Assembly: GCA_006384855.1 (NCBI GenBank)
Contig: VCJN01001730.1
Location: forward strand, 248,001-312,000
Origin: Tetraselmis striata
Taxonomy: Eukaryota > Chlorophyta > Chlorodendrophyceae > Chlorodendrales > Chlorodendraceae
Direction: 5' to 3'
Length of the DNA: 64,000 nucleotides
The number at the start of each line of letters is the position of its first letter. The stretch's first letter is position 1. This document shows positions 1-10,985 of this stretch, piece after piece. A program made the translations under genes and the position numbers. Below the pieces are notes generated by a model. The model was not told the origin of the DNA. It did no database searches and worked only from the letters and a program-made list of their open reading frames with translations.

Positions 1-59
1 CGACCGAGGCATCCCCTCCCAGTCTAGAGCGACCCCTGCGCGACGTCGACGAGCCTCGC

Positions 60-641
60 ATGTGGACCCTGACCGACGACACCGCCCGCGGCCTCGCGGA
101 GAAGCGGAGTCAGGTAGCGTACGACGAGTATCTACATCTAGGCGGCTATGCCTTCTTCGGTAGCTGCGCCAACGAGGCGATGCGCGGCGCTATGGAGTCG
201 CTTTCGACCGAGTCTTCTGCGGCGGAAAGCATGGCTGCGGCTCTTGCCGAGCTCCGAGTCTGCTACCGCGCCCACTTGGCGACGGAGGGGGCCACCCTTT
301 CCCGATTGGGCTACCTCCATCTCGCCAAGAACGGACCGACGGCTACGGAAGCGGACCGAGTCTTCGCCGAGCTCGACCGCGCCAAGTTCTGCACCGCAAG
401 GCGCATCGCCGGGTCCGGGAAACTCGAACAACTCCGCCGAGCGTTCGACGACAAGACCCTCGAGATCAGCCTCTCCGCAGCGGGCAAGGCCCGTGCGGCG
501 GCCGCGTTCGCCAAGGCCACCCCCGACAAGCCCAACCCCACCGAGTCCGCAGAGAGGCACAAGCAACGTGAGCAACCCGCGGCAGCGCGGAAGGCCGCAG
601 CGACGGCCGCACCAGCCGACAAGGCTAAGGTCACCACGTGA
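60..641 (+). CDS. First ORF of the DIRS-like element, gag position, function unrecognised
   Basis: This is an open frame of 193 codons starting at ATG 60 (MWTLTDD). I do not recognise a domain. The middle is helical and Ala/Glu/Leu-rich, and the last 45 residues are rich in Ala, Lys and Pro, a basic tail that would suit nucleic-acid binding. It sits upstream of the reverse transcriptase in the same orientation, which is where DIRS-like elements keep their gag-like ORF. That position is the only functional argument. A cysteine-containing stretch follows at about 775-830 in another frame, but it does not match a CCHC zinc knuckle well enough to claim one. The start is uncertain because the element may continue left of base 1. 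Confidence 0.4.
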   Translation: MWTLTDDTARGLAEKRSQVAYDEYLHLGGYAFFGSCANEAMRGAMESLSTESSAAESMAAALAELRVCYRAHLATEGATLSRLGYLHLAKNGPTATEADRVFAELDRAKFCTARRIAGSGKLEQLRRAFDDKTLEISLSAAGKARAAAAFAKATPDKPNPTESAERHKQREQPAAARKAAATAAPADKAKVTT

Positions 642-883
642 TGGTGTGGCCCGCCGCGCCGACTCATGTACGCCTATCTCCCTCTACATGCGACACCGCG
701 TTTGGAGAAGATGGCGCGATTGGGAGAGCAACGTCGCGAGCGGACAAGTCATGAGTTGGATCCCCCAAGGAGTCCGGATCTGCTTCAAGAGCGGGCAACG
801 CCCTCGACCATGCAACCACGGCGTATGTATGCGCGCCGCCACGAAACCCCTAAATACCCTAAACCCCAAAACAACTACACTTC

Positions 884-2160
884 ATGGCTACGGAACTACC
901 ACGCTTCTTGGCTATCCGCGCGTGGGAGCGGGTACGATGCAACAAGTGGGTGTCCCGGATGTTTCTAGTCCCCAAGCCCGGCACCAACAAGTGGCGCCTC
1001 ATCATCGACCTACGGGAGCTAAACAAGTGGTGCAAGACCCTCAAGATGTCCTACGAGAAGCTCAATCACTACCTGCTGCACCTGGCACGCGCAGGCGACT
1101 GGTTCGTTTCGATGGACCTGGCCGATGGCTACTACGCCCTCGGGATTCGGGAGAAGGGCCGAGAGTTCTTCACCGTGAACTACCGGGGGGAGTTGTGGCG
1201 ATTGGCGTGCCTACATATGGGCTGGACCGGCTCGTCGTACTACTTCTGCAAGTTGACAACGGCCTTTACGGACGGCCATGAAGCGAGACCCATCCTCACC
1301 CCCCTCGAACCGGTCCAAGCATACTCGCCGCTTCCTCCGCAACACTCGTTGGCGGGGCGAGCGGCTCCTACCCTACATGGACGACTTGCTTTTACTTGCG
1401 GACTCCCGCGAAACAGGCCTTGGAGCTGCGCGTCCGTCCTACCCTGCTGGACCCCCTCGGCCTGCTGCGCAACCCCAACAAGGGAGTCTGGGAGCCCACC
1501 CAAGTCGGCCCGCACTTGGGGCTCATCGTCGACCTGCAGCGCGGCGAGTTCCGCGCCCCCGAGGAGAAGCTCCTCGCGTTGGCCAAGGCCGCCCGCTCGC
1601 TCTCGGCCCGGCACATGGCGTCTTGCAGGGAAGGCTCAGTTTCTATACCTGGCAATCGCGCCGGCCCGCTTCTTCTTTCGAGAACTGCACTGCGTCCTCG
1701 TAGCCCGGCAGGGCTAGGGCAGGCGCTTCAAGATGACGAACTTGCTGCACCGCGATCCGGAATGGTGGATCCAAGTACTACATGCGCAGCACAACGGTCG
1801 CTCTATGTACAAACCCGTCGAGACCGCTTATCTACACACGGCCTCTAGCTCGTATGGAATGGGGGCTGTATTGAACAACAACAACGCGTCCCATGCGCGC
1901 GGCTTCCGGTTCGAGGACGACCGCGCACATCACATCACGTGAAAGGAGCTTCGCGCGGTACGTCACGCGGACGATCGGTCATGCCGCAGCTCCGAGGACC
2001 GCGCGTCTTGCTGCACGCAGACAACACGGCCGTGGTGGCAGCCCTGCTCAACCTTACCTCTCGGTCGCCAGTCATTATGGAGGAGTTCCGCAAGCTATGG
2101 CATCTCCTGGACATCCACAACATCTTCATCATGCCCCGGTACATCCGTGACCAACGTTTG
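884..2160 (+). pseudogene. Reverse transcriptase-RNase H of the DIRS-like element, frameshifted
   Basis: Reverse transcriptase motifs appear in order. RLIIDLRELNKW is near 990-1030, DWFVSMDLADGYY near 1100-1135 (with the first catalytic Asp), and the LPYMDDLLLLAD box near 1370-1400, which has shifted to another frame. A thumb-like stretch (GPHLGLIVDLQRGEF) lies near 1510-1555 in a third frame. RNase H pieces follow: SSYGMGAVLN near 1845-1875, then ADNTAVVAALLN near 2020-2055 and FIMPRYIRD near 2125-2150. Each piece fits the family, but at least three frame changes separate them, so this is a pseudogene. The RT type is that of DIRS/gypsy relatives, not LINEs. Confidence 0.75.
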
Positions 2161-2865
2161 GGCGGACCGCCTCAGCAGGGAGCTGGACGACGCCGACTGG
2201 TAGCTCAATTCGTGGGTTTTTGCGTACCTGCGGCGCTTGTGGGGCCGCCACACCATCGACAGATTTCCGTCGATGGAAAATGCGCAACTTCCACGGTAAA
2301 ATCCCCTCTGCCGCGACCCACGCTGCGAAGCGGGGGATTCTCTTCATTTGCCAGACGAATTGTGGCGCAAGGAATGCAATTATTGGAATCCCATGTCGGA
2401 CGATTTGGCGGAGAAAGTGCGACAGTCGGGCGCAACCGCCACGGTAATCGCGCCGCAATGGCCATGACGACAATGGTATTAGTTGTTGCAAGACCTCGCC
2501 ACCGAGACGATCCTCGACCCGCCTACCCGCGCCCTCTTCTTTCGACGGCGGGGAACGGGCGAGGGTTGGACGGCCCGGCAGGAGCGTCGTGGCCTTTCTG
2601 CTATCACGCTTGCCTTGTTGGCCTCCGCCGTGGGTCGCTAGGCCGGTCCCTGGCCGAACATCTGTCGCTGCAGTACGGTGTACAATACCCGGGCCGCCCG
2701 CCTCACGCGCGGCGCGCTCGCTACCAGCTTGCCGTGCGCCGCCCCGGCTTTGGAGCGCCCTGGACGGCGGCCGAGGTCCGGGCCAGGTTGGGGACCGACG
2801 ACATTGGTCAATCGGGTTGCTTACAGGTTCATTGACTGCCGGCACCTAACGCAATTACGAACGAC

Positions 2866-3840
2866 AGCGGCATGCGCACTTTCGCTACGTTTCGCGAGCA
2901 GGAGGGCTTACGCCCGCTGCAGGCTACTACCAGCACGATCGTCCACAATACATGGCTGGACCTGCTTGGTACCGTCGGCGCGGAGTCCCTTCAGCAGTAC
3001 TTCTCGTTCATCAACAAGTGCTTCCGCGACCACTAGCGCAAGCCGCCCGCCCTCGGCAAAATGGTGGCCGACGCGCGCTGCGGCATCGATCGCACACCGC
3101 ATCGAGGCTTGGCCATCCAGGAGCGACCAGAGGAAGAGGACGCCCGCGTCGCCTTGCCCGCACCCGTCGCGGCTAACATCATGGACGCCGCGCTTGAACT
3201 TCGGCGGACATTGGTATGGGAATTCGCTAATGTCGCGGACATTTGCGCCTTCAGAGCCGCGCTCGCGACGATAACGTCATACGTCTTCGTATGCCGTGCG
3301 CAGTTCGGCATTATAAGTTGCGAGATCGGTGATTCGGTGATGGACTGGCCATCCGGAAGCATTCTGTTGTACGTCCGTAAGCAGAAGGGCGACAAGCGTG
3401 CTAGGGCTTCCGCTAAGCCCCTCTTGGACCTGACCATCGCAGAATCCCGGACCTCGCTGATATTTTAGATTGGTACACCACAAGTCGCGAATCCTACTGC
3501 CGCCGTTACTACGGCGCCGGCCCGCTGGCCAAGTTTTGGAGCTTCTCCCCTATGAAGCCTTCCGCCACTTGCTCAGTTTCAGCCACTCTCACCGAGTGGT
3601 TCCGGGACGCCTACCTGGCGGCGGGCGTCCGACCGCCCCCCACGCCCCCCCTTCCCCACCCCCCGGTTTCCAGTGGACATCGCACAGGTTGCGCAAGGGC
3701 GCGGCCTCAGCGGCGAGCTGCACCGGTGTCCCCTTGCCGGCCATCAAGCACATATGGGCGATTGGTCGAAGACCGGCGAGGTGGTTACACGGAAGTACAT
3801 CGACACGGCCATGCGCCCGACTCCCGCGGCCTGGCGGTTC
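2866..3840 (+). pseudogene. Tyrosine recombinase (integrase) of the DIRS-like element, frameshifted
   Basis: The N-terminal SAM-like/core-binding part reads TWLDLLGTVGAESLQQYFSF near 2955-3015 and ends in a stop at 3034. The catalytic half continues at 3061-3468 in another frame. Next come WFRDAYLAAGVRPPP near 3600-3645, SHRLRKGAASAA near 3680-3715 (the HxxR motif of tyrosine recombinases), and in a third frame GDWSKTGEVVTRKYID near 3755-3800, where the Tyr should be the nucleophile. DIRS elements use such an enzyme to insert a circular DNA intermediate without target duplication. Several stops and frame changes make this copy inactive. Confidence 0.72.
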
Positions 3841-3905
3841 TTCGTCTGGCTCATCCCCGGCCGCTGCACTAAGCTACATGTGCCAGCCTTTGGCTTTCGT
3901 CCCTG

Positions 3906-5690
3906 GCAAATCGTGCCCCCTTGGGTAAATGGTCAGATGTAGTCATCTAGAGGATTACAATACATTAGCTATGTTGTACTGCGCACGACCCCCCACGGTC
4001 GGCGCACGGACTAGGGTCTGCGGCCCGCATCAGCACCACGACCTGAGGGATCCACCCTTGGGCACCGGCACTCCCTGCTTTGCGCTCGCCTCAACCGGCT
4101 CGCGCACTCACCCACCCTCAACCATCTTTCTGCGCTGGGAGACACCCAAGCCAAGCATGTGGTTCATGTCGTAGCCTTCAATGTAAGCGACCTGACATTC
4201 TTGGCAAATCGTGCCCCCGTGGGTAAGTGTACAATGTAGCTAGGATATGCCTTAGTAATTTTGTACATAACCTCATTGATGGTCCGCACTAGCATTGCGC
4301 GCGCGCACTACCAGTCACCGCAACGCATGCCTAGATGCGTGCGGGGCCCAGGCGGGTCTGGTCACTCCCCTCAAACCAGCCACTCTCCCCGCTTCACGCT
4401 CCCTCCCACAGTCCCCGGCTCGCGCCGGGACCCGCACACTGTAGGGGCGCACAATAGGTTATGGGACCTCTACTAGGGAGAGTGCTTTGACGCTATACCT
4501 CGCAGGAAGCCCATCTCGGCGAGAAGCCGGGAAGCCCGGACGTAAAACTGATATCACCGCAGCCGGAACGGGTCTATCTCGACACTAAAGCAACAATTGC
4601 ACGTCGCACTCACGGTGCAATGTCGCTTCAAGGTTCGCGCACCTTCAGCGAAATAAGCGCACACCCGGAAGCTTGCTACCATGACGCAAGCGACCACCAT
4701 GTACGAGCTTGCCAGCTACCAAGATGCCAACGACCGCCGCGTACTGCAATTCCCGCCCGAACTCACAGATTCTCTGCTTGGCCGATCGGAAACTTCGGGC
4801 AACGCTCTTCGACCAGCCAGAAATTCGTATATCTACTCTCGGACCCTGGGAGCCCCATCACCACGGACGGACGATAACATGGGCAACAACATGGGTGTCG
4901 GCTACCATGTGACGCCAGCTACCGCGCCGTTGCGCGCTGTCATGTGCACTGCTCTCACTGTTGTGCCCGCTGGGCTCGACCAACGAGAAATTCGTATGCG
5001 AAGCTCGACCCTCGAACGCCGAGGACAAGTAGCCAACCGCGACTTAAGTGCGCTCGACGGCCAGCCAGCGCGGTCATACTCCCTAGAGGGCCAGCCCCGA
5101 CCCACGCCGAGGTCAGGGCATTGCGGGCTGCCTCTCTAGGCTAGCGACTAGCCCCATCAACTCTTCTACAAATTAAGCTCGGCACACCAGCTCAGGCCAG
5201 GCGGGAGCTCATCATTTCCGGAGAAACGTCGCTCGACTCAAGTCACTCGACGCCGTCCGGCTAAAGCCCACACGGTTAGACTCCTTGAGGGCCAGCCCCG
5301 ATCCACGCCAAAGTCAGGGCATGGCAGGCTGCCTCTCTAGGCTAGCAACTAGCGTCGGCAACCGCACCCGCTGCCTGATGGAGCATGATGCCCTAGCGAC
5401 ATTGGGGGGGGGGGGGGGGGGGGGGGGAGGGAGTGGTGCCGACATCAGTGTTGGTACAATAGTGCATATGTACAATTTACTAGGGTATGCCTTAGTACTT
5501 TTGTACATATCCTCATTGATGGTCCGCACTAGCAAAGCGCCCGCGCACCAGGCACCGCAACGCCTGCCTAGATGTGTGCGGCGCACATGCGGGCATGGTC
5601 ACTTCTCTGTAACATGCCACTCTCCCCGCTTCACGCTTCTCCTCACAGTCCCGCCCGGCTCGCGCCGGGACCCGCACATAGCGAATTGGT
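3906..5690 (+). repeat. Nested direct repeats of the DIRS-like element (split direct repeats)
   Basis: Three repeat pairs interleave here. A block of about 225-245 bp at roughly 4,220-4,450 recurs at 5,465-5,685 with clear similarity (shared core TCATTGATGGTCCGCACTAG). A motif beginning GGCAAATCGTGCCCCC occurs at about 3,906 and again at about 4,204. A unit of about 68 bp at 5,083-5,151 (GGCTGCCTCTCTAGGCTAGC) recurs at 5,283-5,351. A G-rich run of more than 20 bases starts at 5,403. Non-coding direct repeats downstream of the recombinase are characteristic of PAT-type DIRS elements. The short open frames in this interval look like chance. Confidence 0.6.
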
Positions 5691-5720
5691 AGGGGAGTTG
5701 CGCACAACGGGGCGGCTCAA

Positions 5721-6845
5721 AAGTACTCCGCCCATCCCGAGCCCCCAATAAGGCGCGCGTGCACGAGCGGGTGGGTGTTCACCGGTCACGATGGCGTTGC
5801 CATCGGGTAACGGTATGGGTGGTGGAAATAAGGCGGGCGCGGGAGAGAGCATGGCGGGCGTGGGCGCGAGCGGCGATGCACGTCGTCGCGCGCCACCAAA
5901 CGACGAGGAAAGCTGGCTAGAAGAGGCGAATGGCGAATGGCGGGGCCACTTAGGGATAATAGTACTATTTTGTACCTCGTGTACCTTGTGCCTAGTACTA
6001 AGCGGTTGGATAGGCGCTGTAAATAACAGCATAAGTAGAGCTCTCGGCAAGTAACATAATCTGCGTCTGCGGACGACTACCGGACGTGTATCGTTCTGAA
6101 CCGCAGATGTGATATATCTCGCCATAGCTGCCAGTGGTGAAGACGGTCCCGCTGTCGCGCAAGGCAGAGCGTCCGTGGCGCACATCGTACCCATACCGGG
6201 ATATTGCGCGCGAACTATTTATGTACGAGAATCCTATATACTGGCCGCGCGCGACGAGTAGTCTAGCAGATAGCAAATTCCCTCACCCACCCAAAGCTGC
6301 ACATAGCACGCTCGCCGCCAGTGCGCGAGGCCATCATTGCGCATCACGCCCACCCTCGGAGCGCGGCTCTCATTCCCGTCGGAGTGGCGGAGTTGCAACG
6401 GCTTCTAATGCCGGGATTTCGGTCGATGACTTTGGCTAGCATGTGGGCTCCATTAACATAGCGACTATGATGTCTTACATGACGAGTGCCACGGACAGAC
6501 ATGTCTAGGGCTGCCATGCCCGAAGTCGACGAACGCCGGGAGGCTCCGGTCGAGCAGGGTGCTCCACGCACTCCGGCACAACAATAAATGTGAGCCTAAT
6601 TTGCCGACTTCCGATCCTAATGAGCGTACTGTCCCAGCCGTGGACGGTCTCCCGGATGATTTTTGTTCGTGGTTTGTACCTGATGATGCTGATTCCTAGC
6701 TTAGTTGTAACTTGTTTTACTTTATTTGTGCTAGTTCCGCTAATTCGCAAAAAAACATCTTTGGCGGCTTAGCAATAAATGGTTGTGTTCTGTATATGTT
6801 TTACTATTACCCAGACGTTAGCTCCGCTGATCTTGCTGACTCTCG
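5721..6845. other. Intergenic stretch, no gene recognised
   Basis: Open frames on both strands overlap each other and show no family motif. The best plus frame (5791-6054) has one hydrophobic stretch near its end but no similarity I recognise. Base composition drops from GC-rich to AT-richer after about 6,560. I see no splice-supported gene. Confidence 0.4.
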
Positions 6846-6925
6846 GTACACACTGCGGCTACATACAGTTGTGTACTCTGTCACAGTAGTGCCGCCTCGA
6901 CAGGCGGGCACAGCGGTGAAAACTG
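6846..6925 (+). repeat. About 75-bp dispersed repeat, copy 1
   Basis: The segment from GGTACACAC to GCGGTGAAAAC recurs at 8,625-8,700 in the same orientation. Shared words include AGTTGTGTAC, AGTGCCGC and GACAGGCGGGCAC. The flanking sequences do not match well, so these may be remnants of two long terminal repeats or of a shorter dispersed element. Confidence 0.5.
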
Positions 6926-7024
6926 AGCATTTTCAGATATTGTGGATGTAGTTGTACGCAGCTTGCGGAGTACAGCTGAAGACCGGTGTCTGCAAATGCC
7001 GGTTTTCATTGTTGTCGGCCCGCC

Positions 7025-7031
7025 TATATAA
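7025..7031 (+). promoter_or_regulatory. TATA box
   Basis: TATATAA in a GC-rich setting, about 210 bp upstream of the ATG at 7,237. It is the best match to a core promoter in this region. It could belong to a retroelement terminal repeat, since the repeated segment at 6,846-6,925 lies just upstream. Confidence 0.4.
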
Positions 7032-7236
7032 GGCGGCCGCTACTGGGGTAGCATTCATCATTCTCTCGTGTCATACCGGCACGGTCTACTACTTCCAACA
7101 TACCCGCCTTCGGGTGATCTGAATTGTATTCTGCAGGTCGGCCATCGACCAGCGCATAGCAGCAACGGAGCGCGCCCCCGGACGAGCAGCCCACCCAACC
7201 CCTGCACCTACAGCCACAGCCCCAGCGGCAACTGCC

Positions 7237-7802
7237 ATGACTGGAGCGCAGGCGGACGAGGAGGAGGAAGAACTCGAACTCAACTACGAGGAGAACGACA
7301 TCGCCATGGAGGTGGACACTGCCCATCGTGCAGCAGGAGAGACACCAGGTATGGCTGACATATCCCTCGATTCCCCCCACGCTCAACAATGCACAGTACA
7401 TTCCGTGAGGGCACACCCGATGGCACCACAGAACGACTGGCAGAACTCCACCACCTCACCACCGCAACCACAGAGCTTCTTGCACAGTCCTCTTCTGCCA
7501 GTCAACCCGCAATAGCCGCCGAACTGGTCAGCCTCACAGCGTAGTCACCCCAGCTGCGCAACCCACAGCGCCTCTCCATCCAGCTGGAACACCACCCCCG
7601 CCAGCCCCCCCAGCAGGCAAGGGCAAGGCAACCACATCAGCCAAACATAAGAAGAAGCAACCCAGGGGCCGTAGCCGCTCGGACGGCGCCACCCGCAACC
7701 GCAGCAGGAGCAAGCCACGCCTCTCTGGCACCCGCGGCTCAGACAGCGAGTGGGAAAGGGACGATGATGAAGCGCACCTGTCTAGCAGGTCGCATAAGTA
7801 AG
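7237..7802 (+). CDS. Putative acidic-then-basic protein, two frames, function unknown
   Basis: The ORF starting at ATG 7,237 opens with a strongly acidic segment (GAQADEEEEELELNYEEND) and runs to 7,515. In another plus frame, from about 7,502 to a TAA at 7,800-7,802, the translation becomes Pro/Ala-rich and then very basic and Arg/Ser-rich (KHKKKQPRGRSRSDG, NRSRSKPRLSG), ending in an acidic patch (SEWERDDDEAH). Such composition is unlikely by chance, so I take the two as parts of one gene joined by an intron or split by a frameshift. A gag-like retroelement protein or an RS-type nuclear protein are both possible. No catalytic domain is visible. Confidence 0.35.
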
Positions 7803-8624
7803 ATGCTGCGCGAGCCACCGCAGCAACAACCAAGCCATCTGACTCAAGAACACCGCCCACAACTAACCCTGTGCCCGGTGCAGCTCATATATCAACACAC
7901 ACCCAGAAATCCACCACACACACAAAACACCCACCGCTGATTCCCACAACCACCACATGCAACACCTACCCAATTACATGTCGGAGGGCATCGCAGCCCC
8001 CACCAATCATACTAGCCGGCTCAGCGAAGGGTAAATACTGAGCACCACATAGCTATTCCGGTCAGGCCCCTTCCCCCATCTCACCTTGGTAGCTGCAGGC
8101 GGGACGCTTCGGCTGCCTAAGCTTGCATGCTGAGCTCTGAATGAGATAGGCATGACTTAGGTAGGGACAGCAGGGGGGCGCTGCTGTCCTAGCTTCAGCC
8201 CACTGGAAGGAGGAAGGGCTTGGGCACACTCGAGGAAGGCCGATATCTATCTTGAGTTGTAATTATTACACCTAGTGTTCCCTATCATGGTCAGAGATAG
8301 CAGGTCCTAAGAACACCTCAGTATGGGCCAGTGAATGCAGCAGACTAGCAGTTGTAATCAATTTCAATTTCAATCTCTGCAAGTCGACACTGATTGTTGC
8401 TTTGATGATGATTCTGCGCGGTGAATTTACGATGCTTGCTACTGTGGTGTGGGATTTGATTGGCACTGCTTTGACTGAATGGGCTGAATGTTTTGGATTT
8501 GCCGTTTGGTTCGAGTGGTGGATTATTGCCGGGCACTGCTGGCCTGGAGACTAATACGCGGTGGCTTGTGGCAGCGGTTTCCGGTTTCTTTCATTTCATG
8601 TAACTGATACCCCTTGTGACCAAA
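7803..8624. other. Non-coding stretch, no gene recognised
   Basis: The stretch is CA-rich at first (ACACACACCC around 7,895-7,925), then AT-richer. Only short frames with no motif occur on either strand. I see no RNA gene. Confidence 0.4.
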
Positions 8625-8700
8625 CCGGTACACACCAACACAGTTGTGTACCGTGTCAATAAGTGCCGCTTTGACAGGCGGGCACGGCGGTGAAAACAAC
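8625..8700 (+). repeat. About 75-bp dispersed repeat, copy 2
   Basis: Partner of the segment at 6,846-6,925, in the same orientation. It ends in GGCGGTGAAAAC. Confidence 0.5.
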
Positions 8701-8825
8701 TTGTGATGGCCCAACAGAAGCCGCTTTAAAGCGACCCGGAACCCGCAACCCACACGCAACCCGAAACCCCAAAACTGTAGCGACTACTCGCATGATGAAT
8801 CACAAAAGGCCAGTAGTAATAAATA

Positions 8826-9022
8826 TAGTTACATGAGCTAGCTGCAAAAGTCGATCTGAAAATCACCCGAAAAGGCAGTACAGGAAACGTCCTATAGCAA
8901 TTGCGAGGTGGAAATAGCACCAGAAGAGGGGGCGGAATGACCACGGTCAGACGCATCAAACTTGGCCGTCTGCACTCCGGCAGAGAGAATACCGCCCAAG
9001 GTGCCATCCACGCAAGGTGAGA
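8826..9022 (-). repeat. Truncated 3' end of the 53-kb retroelement family
   Basis: This 197-bp segment aligns without large gaps to 52,911-53,110. Both begin TTACATGAGCTAGC, share CGGCAGAGAGAAT and GCACGCAAG, and end near GAGAC. In the other copy the segment spans the last codons and 3' end of a long minus-strand ORF, so this copy is a 5'-truncated or decayed relative on the same strand. Confidence 0.6.
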
Positions 9023-9064
9023 CAAAAAGTAGTAATAAATCCTCCGCTATCGAGAGTACCTCGT

Positions 9065-9195
9065 ACTGTACAAGTATTAGTGTTAATTACAAAAAGGGCA
9101 GTAACAAATCCACCTACTACAAAAAGTAGTACTAGAAAATCAACACAGCAAGCCGCCTAAAAGCGGCCCGCATCCCGCATGAGGCGGCATGGATG
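9065..9195. repeat. Dispersed repeat shared with 50.7-50.9 kb and 63.3 kb
   Basis: AATTACAAAAAGGGCAGTAA followed by AAATCCACCT and TCAACACAGCAAGCCGCC recurs at 50,707-50,925, where a 99-bp inverted repeat splits it. The first half recurs on the opposite strand at about 63,290-63,365. The copy here is uninterrupted and serves as the empty-site comparison. Confidence 0.55.
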
Positions 9196-10874
9196 AGCGA
9201 TGCGCACACGCTTCAGAGTCCGGGCCACGCGTGCACGTGTGTGTGTGGGTGATCCTCGGACGTGCTGTGCGGCTTCAACAACGGGATGGTAGACGAATCT
9301 GCGCCGTCTGATGAGGCAGCGAGCGCGCTCTCGAGCGGCCACCAAGGACATGACCCCGAGGAAATCTCTTGCGAGCAAGGCCCCCATGGTGAGCCCGCCG
9401 GGTGGTGCACCGAGTGCCCGCCCGCAATGAGAGGGCACCCCGATCCGCGGCCAAGCATGCGATACCGCGCATTGTGCGGCGCACCCCCTTGCTCACCTCA
9501 CCCACTGTGCCGAAGACCATGCCCGTGTACTCCGACATATCCAGGATGTCTCGAAAAGGACCCTTCTGTCCGGGCTCCGTGTTGTGCCACGCTGCATCCC
9601 GTGCAGCCAACCCCCGTTGTATGTCGCCCAACAGGGAGCGCTCAAACCGATCCACAGCCGTGGCCCGGGGCACTGCAATGTACTTGCTCCGTACCGCATA
9701 GTCTTGAACTCCAGCAGCGTGGACTTCAAGCTCCGGGGATCATAGCTCCCGGTCACGACGTGGAACGCCGGAAGGGAGAGCTCTGCGTCTGGCACTAGGT
9801 CCGTGAGTTCATCCAGGGGTACGGTGTTGCCGAGAGGCACTGCCTGCGGGAACAAGTCATCCACCTCCCGCTATACAACGAAACCTAGGTCGTGAACACA
9901 GTGATCGCGGAAGGCATCTGCGATAGCGTCGTGTTGTACACGCCAGTGAGCGTCTCCAGGCGCCTGGAGGTTCATGAGCGCGTCGCCGTATAGGTCAACA
10001 GTGACGGGGTTGTGCTCCGTCGAGGGCAAAATGATCTGGCTCCCAACCACCGGGGCCAAGCACGGGCTAGGCAGAAAGAAGTACCCGGCAGCGACCTCCC
10101 GCAGCTCATGCGGAGTCATGACCGTCCGCGCGGTGGGGATGGCCACTGTCCACATGCCTGACGCCGAGTCGAGCTGGTTGAATAAGATCCGTTCCCTACA
10201 TGTGACAGGGAGAGCGCAAACCTCATTTCGAAGCCGAGAGTTGCTGGCATGATCTAGAAATGCCGTCAGCTCCTATTGCGAGCCCGACGCAGCCTCCACG
10301 TCCCGCTCCATCACGCGCGCATCCGCGTGCGCGCGTCGCCGAGATGGCCAACAGTAGCCGCTTGGAGGCGGCCCCACGCCTCGCGCATCTCCGCGACGTA
10401 GCTGTCCGACCCATGAGCATCGTTGAGGAAGTGGTCATACCGGCGGGCGGCCAGTTGCGTTGAAGCTGCCTCGGCCAAGTACGGACCCGAGCTGTGGGTC
10501 AAAGAAACCATGGGTGGGGTGTTGATGCCGGAGTTCCTAGTCAGGAACCTTGGGAGGATGGCATTCATGTAGCCGTTAAAGCGGCATCACGAACGGTAGC
10601 CATGCGGCAGATATGCCAGCTCCCTTCAACCGAGTGGGGAGGTGAAGCGTGCTGCGCGCCTTACTTTGGCCACTGCATCCTCGCTCAAGGTAGCCACCTC
10701 CGCTGCCATGGGGTCGGGGTCGTGCAAAAGCTCCGCCAGGAAATCGGTAACCACCGGATTGGTGTCGGTGCCGTACGTGGAGGGATCAAAAGAGACCCCT
10801 AGCACCCGTTCGACCGCCGCGAGGAAGGTGGCATCCACCGCCTCCGCAAAGGCCTCCACCTCGGACGAAGACAT
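9157..10874 (-). pseudogene. Degenerate minus-strand ORF, gag-like, of a retroelement
   Basis: Reading right to left, ATG 10,874 opens 82 codons (MSSSEVEAFAEAVDATFLAA) with good codon character, then hits stops near 10,626 and 10,585. The same frame resumes at 10,568-10,311 with a helical segment (SDSYVAEMREAWGRLQAA). It then continues in another frame at 10,155-9,871 and 9,864-9,493, with shorter pieces to 9,157. The pieces follow one another on one strand with little overlap, so I read one broken gene of about 1.6 kb. I recognise no enzyme domain; a structural gag-like protein is a guess from its position upstream of the retroelement 3' end at 8,826-9,022. A LINE has inserted just upstream. 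Confidence 0.35.
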
Positions 10875-10973
10875 TAAGTACTGGTATCAGTAGAGTAACG
10901 GTAAAAAATGGGTTTTGGGTACACGGGGTGACGGGCCGGGGTAGAGTCGGGCGAAGGCAAAGTAATCCTTACT

Positions 10974-10985
10974 ACCATGTACCCG
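10974..10985. repeat. Target-site duplication, left copy, of the LINE
   Basis: ACCATGTACCCG here is repeated exactly at 15,933-15,944, directly after the element's poly(A) run. Confidence 0.8.

Larger units (their letters stand above)
1..5720 (+). mobile_element. Degenerate DIRS/PAT-type (tyrosine-recombinase) retrotransposon
   Basis: The order along the plus strand is an unidentified first ORF, a reverse transcriptase with a YMDD box, an RNase H block, and a tyrosine recombinase with an HxxR motif and a KYID tyrosine. RT-RNase H followed by a tyrosine recombinase rather than a DDE integrase is the hallmark of DIRS-like elements, which are known from volvocine and other green algae. The coding parts change frame several times and carry stops, so this copy cannot be autonomous. 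The 3' part (about 3.9-5.7 kb) is non-coding and built from nested direct repeats, as expected for the split direct repeats of the PAT group. The 5' end lies outside the window. The 3' boundary is set where the second long repeat stops and is approximate. Confidence 0.72.

Noticed and set aside
775-835. Possible CCHC zinc knuckle (RICFKSGQRPRPCNHGVC)
   Set aside because: The Cys/His spacing does not match CX2CX4HX4C, and it lies in a frame different from the neighbouring ORF.
9262-10252. Plus-strand frames of 60-178 codons opposite the gag-like minus ORF
   Set aside because: Their composition follows the complementary strand, no motif is visible, and the minus frames have better codon character.
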